Shown: piece by piece, positions 7,301 through 13,086 of the stretch
Position numbering within the stretch: the stretch's first letter is position 1
How the letters are laid out: the number at the start of each line of letters is the position of its first letter
From: CBDUBS01 sp965365445
Lineage (GTDB): Bacteria > Bacteroidota > Rhodothermia > Rhodothermales > DASSAV01
NCBI GenBank assembly: GCA_965365445.1
Contig: CBDUBS010000095.1
Span: 1 to 13,218 of the forward strand
Direction of reading: 5' to 3'
DNA length: 13,218 nt
Program-made: the position numbers and the translations under genes
The notes under the pieces: generated by a model
Database searches by the model: none
Told to the model about the DNA's origin: nothing
What the model saw: only the letters and a program-made list of their open reading frames with translations

Positions 7301-7424
7301 TGGGAAACGGGATCTGTCCTGTGCCGGACGCCGGGGCGCCCGAAGCGGAGGAGGTGAATGGGTCACACCGTGTGCGTCGCCCCCGGGGGAATGCCTCTTT
7401 ACATCCCCGAAAGGCCGGACGCAG
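7301..7424 (-). other. 5' untranslated region of the cas8e operon
   Basis: This stretch lies between the second pseudo-repeat and the cas8e ATG. It contains two short palindromes, CACACCGTGTG (7363-7373) and CCCCCGGGGG (7380-7389). No second promoter or U-rich terminator is visible, so the mini-CRISPR and cas8e are probably on one transcript. The plus strand holds a 30-codon ORF with a good Shine-Dalgarno (listed under findings), which may be chance. Confidence 0.55.
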
Positions 7425-7452
7425 CCTCTGTCTCCGCGTGGGCGGAGTAACG
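7425..7452 (-). repeat. Pseudo-repeat 2 of the mini-CRISPR
   Basis: It has a perfect 6-bp stem CTCCGC / GCGGAG with a 4-nt loop, at exactly the stem positions of the array repeat (7432-7437 with 7442-7447). Sixteen of 28 bases match the array repeat. It is more degenerate than pseudo-repeat 1, especially in the 3' segment, which is not needed for the mature guide's 5' handle. Confidence 0.78.
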
Positions 7453-7485
7453 ATGGAACGGATGCCTGATGAGGCAATCTCACTC

Positions 7486-7513
7486 GGTCTATCGCCGATA
7501 TCCCGGCGGCACC
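7486..7513 (-). repeat. Pseudo-repeat 1 of the mini-CRISPR
   Basis: It has the same 28-nt length as the array repeat. The first six and last eight bases are identical on the minus strand. The centre has changed to a CGCCG / CGGCG stem with a 6-nt loop. Pairs two and five of the stem have switched (C-G to G-C, A-T to G-C) while pairing is kept, and only the innermost pair is lost. The base after it is G, so the handle is AUAGACCG, equal to the array handle plus its variable base. Confidence 0.88.
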
Positions 7514-7518
7514 CATCG

Positions 7519-7547
7519 AGCATAATGGTTCTCGATACTTCCGTCAA
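7519..7547 (-). promoter_or_regulatory. Promoter of the crRNA-like RNA and cas8e operon
   Basis: On the minus strand, -35 TTGACG (7547-7542), a 17-nt spacer and -10 TATGCT (7524-7519) make a good sigma70-type promoter. Transcription should start about 7 nt after the -10, near 7513-7511, which is the first base or two of pseudo-repeat 1. It would drive the guide RNA and then cas8e through cas2. Confidence 0.75.
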
Positions 7548-7580
7548 TAGTGATATTGCTTAATAAGTCGATATTATATT
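7546..7580 (+). promoter_or_regulatory. Predicted self-target site of the crRNA-like guide
   Basis: The plus strand reads AAT (7546-7548, PAM position) and then AGTGATATTGC from 7549. The guide begins AGTGAGATTGC. Ten of the first 11 bases match. The mismatches at 6 and 12 fall on positions that Cascade flips out. In positions 1-21, 16 match; beyond that similarity is at chance level. The PAM overlaps the -35 box (7542-7547), so a bound Cascade would block RNA polymerase. The protospacer extends over the cas3 stop codon. Confidence 0.75.
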
Positions 7581-10210
7581 TTTTCCATTCCCATCCGGGT
7601 GTACCGGAAGCGGCTTCCGGCGTAGGAGAATTCAAAGCCGCCGGGAACGGGGCTAACGGCTTCGGCCGTCGGTGTTTTCGGCAGGCGCAGGTCATCGTTC
7701 TCGTCGTCGGGGCGCACGTCCCGCAGGCGCACGGGCAGCGAGCGTACGAGCTCGCCGAAAGGTCCCGGCGTGGGCTCGGGAAGCTCAACGCGCACGTCGT
7801 CGGCGCCCAGCCGGGTCGTGATGCGCCGTTCTTTGCCGGGGAATTCGACTTCCCCGAACGGTAGGCTCCGGTCGATGAGCGCCAGTTCGGCTTCGAGGCG
7901 GTCTGCGAGTTCCTGCCCGAGCCGCTGTAACTGGTGCCGATCCCAGCGAGGATCAGGGGTGCGAACGATGCGCTCCAGGACTTCGGGGTGGGTAGCACGT
8001 TCCACAAGCGGCCGGTTGTCGCGCGGGATGACCCACGGCCCGACCGATGCATCTTCCAGCACCTGCCACGTGGCTTCCAGCACCCGCAAGTCGGGATAGA
8101 CGGTACCCAGGCCGAAACGACCCTTGAGGCCCCGGCCATCTTGCGTGACGGCCGCCGTCAGGTCGCGGTTCTCGGGGGTAAGCAGGAGGCATCGGGCCGC
8201 CTCGAACCCTGCCGGACGGGTGCGGGCGTGCCGATGAAGCCGACCGATGCGTTGCAGGAGCACGTCCATCGGGCAGAGGTCGGTAATAAGTATGTCTGCG
8301 TCGATGTCAAGCGACTGCTCGACGGTCTGCGTCGTCACGGCCACGACGCCCCTCCCGGGGGTTGCTTTACCAAAGGCGGCCTCGATGGAGCGGTCCAGCC
8401 GCAGCCGGTCCTCCGGGGCGAAACGGGCGTGGTGCGGGGCGGGATGGTGGGGGGCGGCCTGGTCCTGCACGCCGAACAGCAATTCGGTGCTGTCCCCGGC
8501 CGCGTCCTCCAGGGCACGCTGCGTAGCGAGGCAGTCCGCCACCCGGTTCCGGATGACGAGCACCCGGGCTCCCCGCCGGGCGAAGTCCAGGGCCAGGGCG
8601 GCTGCCGCCCCGTAGTCGCCGGCCAGAGGAAGCGGCTCGGGATGGACGATTTTTTCAAACCCGGAGTGGGCCACGGCCACTCGGATGGGTTTTTGCCGGT
8701 CGGCGCCGACGTGGGTAAACAACGGGTAGGCTTCGGTGGAAGCTTCCTCGAACGAGGGCGTGCGGCCCGTTCCACCTGTAACGAGATGCGTGCGTACCTC
8801 CGAGCCGAGTGTGGCGGACATCAGCAGGGCATGGCCTCCGGCCTCGAGGTGATGCTCGAGCACCCCGTCGAGCAGGCGGCGCATATATACATCCGAGGCA
8901 TGGACTTCGTCCACCACCAGCAGGTGCCGGAGCAGAGCTGCCGAGCGCATATGGGCGTGCCTTACCTGGAGCGTGGAGAGCAGCACCTGATCCACCGTCC
9001 CGACGACCACCGGCCCGATGAGGTACCGTTTCGGATGTTCGGCCGCCCATCCCCGGTAGGGCATCCGGTCGTCGTCCCAGAGCACCTCGAAATCCGGCAA
9101 GCGGACGGGCTCGGCATCGTCGGCGCGGATATAGCCGGGCACGGCCTGGATGACCGGCGGCCGGGCTTCCTCCGGGAACACGCGCCCGATGATCCGGTGG
9201 ATGCGTTCGTAGAGCTGCCGGGCGGCGCTGCGAGTCGGGACAGCGAAGTATATCCCGTCTACCAGCCCGGCCTGAAACAGCCTCAGGAAGTACCCCAGGG
9301 CCGCTTCGGTTTTCCCCGAACCCGTATCGGACTCCAGAACGACCAGGCTGCCCCCGGCGTGCAGGGGCAAATCGAGGGCGGCCCGCTGCATCGGGTAAGG
9401 TTCGCCCGGCAGGATGGCCGAGTAATCGACCGGTCGGTCGGCCAGCACCGAACGAGTCCGGCCCGGATCGAGAAACAGCTGCTCGACCGCTTCGGCGGCT
9501 CGTTGCCGTGCCTTCGGCATCGGGTCGCCAAGGTCCAGGGCGAATTCGAAAAGCCGCCGGTCCGAACCCAGCCAGTCCGCCACCGTGAGCAGGCCGTTAT
9601 AAGCATGCTGGAATGCCGCTTCGGCGGGCAACGGCTCGCCTCCTTCCGAAAAGGCAGCGGGAAACCACCGCTCGACATCGAGCCGCAGCCGTTCCAGGCT
9701 CTCGGCAGGATTGCGGCGCGCACAGGCGCTCCACCACCGCCCGGCAACCGCGTTCCGGGGTTTAACCGGTTTGCCGTGGTGACCCCAGGTCGCCAGCAGA
9801 AAAGCAAAGGCATCTTCCGCTGCGGCAAACCACCCGATCATCCGGTCGATGCCGAGCGCCATGAGCAACGGATTCCGCACTTCAGGATCGGCCCCGAGCA
9901 CGTCCACCATCGGTCCGACGTGGCCGATACGCTCTTTCACAGGCGGGAAGGCCTGATCCTGAAACCCGTTGTTCACTTTCCCGGCATCGTGCAGGGCAGC
10001 CAGCACGGACAGGCGGGCTGCCTGCACCGGCGTCAGGTCCTCCTGCCCCCCTGTCCGGGCCAGCCGCTGCCGGAGCAGGGTCCGCGCGAGCAGCGCTTCA
10101 AAGACGGCCGCCACTTCGGCCGAGTGCGCCCGGAGTGGATGCCAACCGGTGACGCGGCCCTGCGCATCCTGATCCAGCTTGGCCCAGAAATCGGTTGGTT
10201 TGTTTTGCAT
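7574..10210 (-). CDS. cas3: Cas3 nuclease-helicase, type I-E
   Basis: Cas3 is recruited by Cascade to a complete R-loop and degrades the DNA. The 878-aa product has an N-terminal HD nuclease (His24/His29, HD at 74-75 in LAALHDAGK, GHHGK 143-147) and an SF2 helicase: SDTGSGKT Walker A (294-301), DEVH (434-437), SAT (465-467), EQSLDIDAD (631-639) and QRIGRLHRH (653-661), then a C-terminal domain. All catalytic motifs are intact. E. coli Cas3 is 888 aa. The ATG is 6 nt past the dnaQ-like stop. A TTG two codons upstream, immediately after that stop, is an alternative start. It is separated from cas8e by a 273-nt gap and lies upstream of the repressed promoter. Confidence 0.96.
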   Translation of the reverse strand: MQNKPTDFWAKLDQDAQGRVTGWHPLRAHSAEVAAVFEALLARTLLRQRLARTGGQEDLTPVQAARLSVLAALHDAGKVNNGFQDQAFPPVKERIGHVGPMVDVLGADPEVRNPLLMALGIDRMIGWFAAAEDAFAFLLATWGHHGKPVKPRNAVAGRWWSACARRNPAESLERLRLDVERWFPAAFSEGGEPLPAEAAFQHAYNGLLTVADWLGSDRRLFEFALDLGDPMPKARQRAAEAVEQLFLDPGRTRSVLADRPVDYSAILPGEPYPMQRAALDLPLHAGGSLVVLESDTGSGKTEAALGYFLRLFQAGLVDGIYFAVPTRSAARQLYERIHRIIGRVFPEEARPPVIQAVPGYIRADDAEPVRLPDFEVLWDDDRMPYRGWAAEHPKRYLIGPVVVGTVDQVLLSTLQVRHAHMRSAALLRHLLVVDEVHASDVYMRRLLDGVLEHHLEAGGHALLMSATLGSEVRTHLVTGGTGRTPSFEEASTEAYPLFTHVGADRQKPIRVAVAHSGFEKIVHPEPLPLAGDYGAAAALALDFARRGARVLVIRNRVADCLATQRALEDAAGDSTELLFGVQDQAAPHHPAPHHARFAPEDRLRLDRSIEAAFGKATPGRGVVAVTTQTVEQSLDIDADILITDLCPMDVLLQRIGRLHRHARTRPAGFEAARCLLLTPENRDLTAAVTQDGRGLKGRFGLGTVYPDLRVLEATWQVLEDASVGPWVIPRDNRPLVERATHPEVLERIVRTPDPRWDRHQLQRLGQELADRLEAELALIDRSLPFGEVEFPGKERRITTRLGADDVRVELPEPTPGPFGELVRSLPVRLRDVRPDDENDDLRLPKTPTAEAVSPVPGGFEFSYAGSRFRYTRMGMEKI

Positions 10211-10216
10211 GGTCAA

Positions 10217-10774
10217 TCAGGGTTGGGCCCAGTCCAGCGGCATCATGCCGGCCTCGCCCAGCAGGGTAAGGCCAGTGCGCTCGACGAGGGCGTTGAATAA
10301 AGCACGGGTGGCCAGGGCATCTCCGAGGGCGGTATGCAGCGGCCGCCGGGGCGCAATCCCGAAACGGTCCAGCAGGCTCTCCAGGCGGTGCGTAGACGCG
10401 TCGGGCCAGAGCCTCCGGGCCAGGGCGAGCGTATCGATGAAACGGAGAACGGGCCCCGGCTCGCCCAGGCGAGCTGCCTCGGCGGCAAGGAAAGCCAGAT
10501 CGAAGCGGACATTGTGGCCCACGACAACCCCGGACTGCACGTGGTCCAGGCACGCCCGAAGGGCCTTCCGGCGAACCGCCGCCGACGCCCCTTCGGGCAG
10601 AAAGCGGTGGAACTGCACTGAGCGCCGCCCGACGACGGCCATCTCCCGGATACGCGCCCCGCGGTCCGGCCGAAGCCCACTGGTTTCCAGATCGAAAAAG
10701 ACAAGCATGGCGGCGGCAATGGGGCAATCGGCGCGCTGCAACGTGGCCGGAGGAGAGGGCGGCGGTAATTCCAT
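10217..10774 (-). CDS. DnaQ-like 3'-5' exonuclease (DEDDh family), coupled to cas3
   Basis: This is a single-domain DEDDh exonuclease of up to 185 aa. The five metal/catalytic residues are visible: Asp28 and Glu30 in VFFDLETSG, Asp92 in GHNVRFDLAFL, and His147 and Asp152 in HTALGDALAT. The first ATG gives a proline-rich leader of 22 residues. The internal ATG at 10708 (MLVFFDLETSG) gives a compact 163-aa domain and is an equally likely start. The gene ends 6 nt before the cas3 ATG on the same strand, so the two are almost certainly co-transcribed. DnaQ-family exonucleases trim prespacers in E. coli type I-E systems and occur fused to Cas2 in some others. A role in spacer acquisition here is inferred from that and from position. 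A housekeeping proofreading role is the alternative. Confidence 0.9.
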   Translation of the reverse strand: MELPPPSPPATLQRADCPIAAAMLVFFDLETSGLRPDRGARIREMAVVGRRSVQFHRFLPEGASAAVRRKALRACLDHVQSGVVVGHNVRFDLAFLAAEAARLGEPGPVLRFIDTLALARRLWPDASTHRLESLLDRFGIAPRRPLHTALGDALATRALFNALVERTGLTLLGEAGMMPLDWAQP

Positions 10775-10787
10775 ATCGAAACGGAAG

Positions 10788-10809
10788 GATGTACCCGGAA
10801 AGGTACATC
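10788..10809. promoter_or_regulatory. Inverted repeat just upstream of the dnaQ-cas3 operon
   Basis: GATGTACC (10788-10795) and GGTACATC (10802-10809) form a perfect 8-bp inverted repeat with a 6-nt centre. It starts 14 nt before the first possible exonuclease start codon. It could be an operator or an RNA hairpin in the 5' leader. It contains ATGT and ACAT half-sites, loosely like PadR operators, but with wider spacing than the known form. Confidence 0.5.
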
Positions 10810-11003
10810 AAAACGCCGCCCATCCGGACGGGATCGGTCCGGCTGCACCGACCCGTACTAACCACCGATGCCGGGCAGGCGTAACCTTCCGCTCGGTTGC
10901 CGCGCAGCACGATACGGCCGGAGAGTCGAGGATGCGAGAAGGCCCTTACAGCGCCGGGAGACCTGAAAAAGGGGCGGCAAAAAATATTTGCATCCGCGCG
11001 AAC

Positions 11004-11024
11004 ATACATAGATGTTCTATGTAT
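11004..11024. promoter_or_regulatory. Candidate PadR operator
   Basis: ATACATAG (11004-11011) and CTATGTAT (11017-11024) are perfect 8-bp complements with a 5-nt centre, 32 nt before the padR start codon. PadR-family regulators bind ATGT/ACAT-type palindromes in their own promoters, so this is the likely autoregulatory site. The A/T-rich stretch just upstream, with TTTG at 10987-10990, probably belongs to the promoter. Confidence 0.65.
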
Positions 11025-11056
11025 ATTGCTGCAAGGTATCATTGATCGGCCCCTCT

Positions 11057-11452
11057 ATGGATATTGGAAAGGATCTCGTTGCGGCATCATCGACCCCGCT
11101 CGTGCTTGCCATACTGGCTGAGGGCGAGAGCTACGGGTACGCCGTCATCAAACGCGTCGGGGAGCTTTCCGGCGGCCGGCTGGAGTGGACCGACGGTATG
11201 CTCTACCCATTGTTGCATCGCCTGGAGCGCCTCGGGTATGTGCAGGCTCGCTGGGGAGCTTCCGAAACCGGCCGCCGCCGTAAGTACTACCGCATTACTC
11301 CGCAGGGCCTTCGCGAGTTGGCCGCGCAGCGCCGCCAGTGGGAAGCCGTGGACGACGCTTTGCGCGGCATCTGGCGCGAACTCTCCTCGGTGGGCCGGCG
11401 CTTGCCCGGTGTGAATCCGAACGCACTTCTGCTCCGTCTTTCGGTCGGCTAA
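11057..11452 (+). CDS. PadR-family transcriptional regulator
   Basis: The 131-aa winged-helix protein begins MDIGKDLVAASSTPLVLAIL and has ESYGYAVIKRV (24-34), LEWTDGMLYPLLHRLE (42-57) and GRRRKYYRITPQGLREL (72-88), the characteristic PadR helix-turn-helix and wing. The ATG at 11057 was chosen because the family starts exactly with this segment. An upstream in-frame ATG at 11012 lies within the operator palindrome and adds 15 unrelated residues. It is followed after 51 nt by a membrane protein of the class often paired with PadR regulators. No sequence link to the CRISPR locus is seen apart from divergent orientation and a shared intergenic region of about 280 nt. Confidence 0.93.
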   Translation: MDIGKDLVAASSTPLVLAILAEGESYGYAVIKRVGELSGGRLEWTDGMLYPLLHRLERLGYVQARWGASETGRRRKYYRITPQGLRELAAQRRQWEAVDDALRGIWRELSSVGRRLPGVNPNALLLRLSVG

Positions 11453-11503
11453 CGGCCCGGCCGTAGCGGACCTTCTATTCTCTATCTCGACCTGGAACGC
11501 TCT

Positions 11504-12868
11504 ATGGATACTGAAACCTCCCCCGATCTCGAAGACCAGATTGCCCTGTGGAGATCCTACCTGTATCGTCATAAAACGATGGGGGCGCCCTATGTAGACG
11601 AACTGGAGAGCCACCTGCGTGACCAGGTAGACGCCCTGCTCGGAGCCGGACTGACGCCCGATGAAGCCTTTCTCGTCTCGGTGAAGCGCATGGGCAGCCT
11701 GGATGCGCTCTCGCGTGAGTTCGCCCGCGAGCACTCGGACCGGTTGTGGAAACAGCTCGTGCTCGCGCCCGAAGATCAACCGGATGGCGGGTCGCGATTT
11801 CAGTTTCTTCCGGTGCTAGGGCTGGCCGTGGCCGCCGCCCTGGCCGTAAAGCTGCCGGTCCTGTTCGGCATTCCGTATGCCGACGACAACGAAGCTTTTT
11901 ACGCCAGAAACCTCAGTTTCTTCGTCCTTCCGCTGCTCATGGGTTACTTCGCCTGGAAACGGCGGCTGCCCCTTTCGGGGGTGGTTTTTTCGGCGCTGGC
12001 GTTTCTGGCGGCGGCGGCCGTCGTCAACCTGTACCCGTACGTCCGGCTGGGGCATACGGAGATCCTGACGGTGCTGCACCTGCCCATTGCGCTCTGGGCG
12101 GTGGTAGGCGTAGCGTATACGGGAGGGGCATGGCGGTCGAGTCTGGATCGGATGAACTTCGTGCGGTTCTCGGGCGAGTTGTTCATTTATTACGTCCTCA
12201 TCGCGCTCGGCGGCGGGGTGCTTACGGCCAGTACGTTCGCCATCTTCGAATCCATCGGCCTCGATCCGGAAGGGTTCGTGTCGGAGTGGCTGGTTCCATG
12301 CGGGGCGGCCGGGGCGTTCATAATCGCGGCCTGGCTTGTGGAGGCCAAGCAAAGCGTCATCGAGAACATGGCTCCGGTGCTGACGCGCGTGTTCACGCCG
12401 CTCTTTACGCTGCTGCTGCTGGCGTTTCTGGGAACGATGCTCTGGACGGGCAGCGGGATCGACGTGGCCCGCGAGGTGCTGATCGTATTCGATTTATTGC
12501 TGGTGGTAGTCGTCGCCCTGTTGCTGTATGCCGTGTCCGCACGCGAAGCGGAGCGGCCGCCGGATCTCTTCGACGCGTTGCAGCTCGTGCTGATCGTCAG
12601 TGCGCTGGTGGTGGATGTGCTTGCGCTCGGGGCTATGGCCGGGCGCATCTCGGCCTTCGGGTTCAGTCCGAACAAACTGGCGGCCCTCGGCCTGAACCTG
12701 ATTCTGCTGGTCCACCTCGGGGGGGCGGCGTGGCTCTATGTGGGCTTCCTGCGGCGCCGTCTCGGGTTCGGGGCGCTGGAGCGGTGGCAGACGTCCTATC
12801 TGCCGGTGTACGTGGTGTGGGCTGCCGTGGTGGTGGTCGTGTTTCCGCCGCTGTTCGGGTGGGTATGA
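11504..12868 (+). CDS. Permease-prefix-domain membrane protein, DUF4153-like
   Basis: The 454-aa protein has a soluble N-terminus (about 8-85, helices with YVDELESHLRDQVDALL and LTPDEAFLVSVKRMGS) that looks like permease prefix domain 1. About 11 hydrophobic segments follow (roughly 101-123, 136-151, 158-176, 186-206, 224-247, 262-279, 296-314, 322-344, 359-378, 393-415, 432-451). The ending YLPVYVVWAAVVVVVFPPLFG recalls DUF4153 proteins. It lies directly after padR on the same strand and is probably in its operon and controlled by it. Its function is not known. There is no ATPase or transport signature. A terminator follows the stop immediately. Confidence 0.8.
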   Translation: MDTETSPDLEDQIALWRSYLYRHKTMGAPYVDELESHLRDQVDALLGAGLTPDEAFLVSVKRMGSLDALSREFAREHSDRLWKQLVLAPEDQPDGGSRFQFLPVLGLAVAAALAVKLPVLFGIPYADDNEAFYARNLSFFVLPLLMGYFAWKRRLPLSGVVFSALAFLAAAAVVNLYPYVRLGHTEILTVLHLPIALWAVVGVAYTGGAWRSSLDRMNFVRFSGELFIYYVLIALGGGVLTASTFAIFESIGLDPEGFVSEWLVPCGAAGAFIIAAWLVEAKQSVIENMAPVLTRVFTPLFTLLLLAFLGTMLWTGSGIDVAREVLIVFDLLLVVVVALLLYAVSAREAERPPDLFDALQLVLIVSALVVDVLALGAMAGRISAFGFSPNKLAALGLNLILLVHLGGAAWLYVGFLRRRLGFGALERWQTSYLPVYVVWAAVVVVVFPPLFGWV

Positions 12869-12869
12869 C

Positions 12870-12894
12870 CCCGGACGGGTTTACCGGGCTTTTT
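12870..12894 (+). terminator. Rho-independent terminator after the membrane protein
   Basis: CCCGG (12870-12874) pairs with CCGGG (12884-12888), followed by CTTTTT. It lies 1 nt after the stop codon. The stem is short (5 bp) but all G-C. Confidence 0.65.
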
Positions 12895-13025
12895 GACCTC
12901 GGGGCCGCCGGCCGGGCAGGGTCTGTTTCCGTTCGTAATGTCATGGTGCGGCTCGTGGCATTCTCGTGCAGTTCATGACGCCGTGTGCATCCCAAACCCG
13001 GGCGCTCCGTTTGAGCCCATAGAAC

Positions 13026-13059
13026 GGGGTGAAACCACCCCGGCAAGGGGGCCGCCCCT
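13026..13059 (+). promoter_or_regulatory. Two tandem hairpins in the 5' leader of the last gene
   Basis: GGGGTG-AAAC-CACCCC (13026-13041) forms a perfect 6-bp stem, and AGGGG-GCCG-CCCCT (13046-13059) a 5-bp stem. They end 27 nt before the ATG at 13087. They could be a leader regulatory structure, but no known riboswitch class is recognised. No U-run follows. Confidence 0.45.
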
Positions 13060-13086
13060 CACGCAACCTGAACCGTAGCAACCGTT

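Larger units (their letters stand above)
7425..7513 (-). ncRNA. CreR-like crRNA-like guide RNA: pseudo-repeat, pseudo-spacer, pseudo-repeat
   Basis: On the minus strand a degenerate repeat (7513-7486), a 33-nt pseudo-spacer (7485-7453) and a second degenerate repeat (7452-7425) have the exact 61-nt period of the main array. Repeat 1 matches the array repeat at 19 of 28 positions, including the whole 5' GGTGCC and the 3' GATAGACC. Repeat 2 matches at 16 of 28. Each keeps the hairpin in register. Cas6e cleavage at the expected place (after 7493 and after 7432) would release a 61-nt RNA with handle AUAGACCG and a guide starting AGUGAGAUUGCC. Known relatives are CreA/CreR RNAs, degenerate mini-CRISPRs beside cas genes that use Cascade to repress a nearby promoter through partial pairing. 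Assignment to that class is inference from structure and target. A CreT toxin partner is not evident. Confidence 0.85.

Noticed and set aside
7301..7516. Longer cas8e start at 7516
   Set aside because: It would translate the mini-CRISPR and promoter-proximal leader. The start at 7300 gives the family length and the normal N-terminus.
7934..10300. A 788-codon plus-strand ORF opposite cas3
   Set aside because: It is a GC-rich shadow of cas3, which has all helicase and nuclease motifs in the other strand. The shadow product shows no domain.
11746..12978. A 410-codon plus-strand ORF overlapping the membrane protein in another frame
   Set aside because: The product is rich in Arg and Gly with no domain, while the overlapping frame encodes a coherent multi-pass membrane protein.
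13026..13075. TPP riboswitch suggested by an ACCTGA stretch
   Set aside because: The required CUGAGA segment and the paired arms of the TPP fold are missing.
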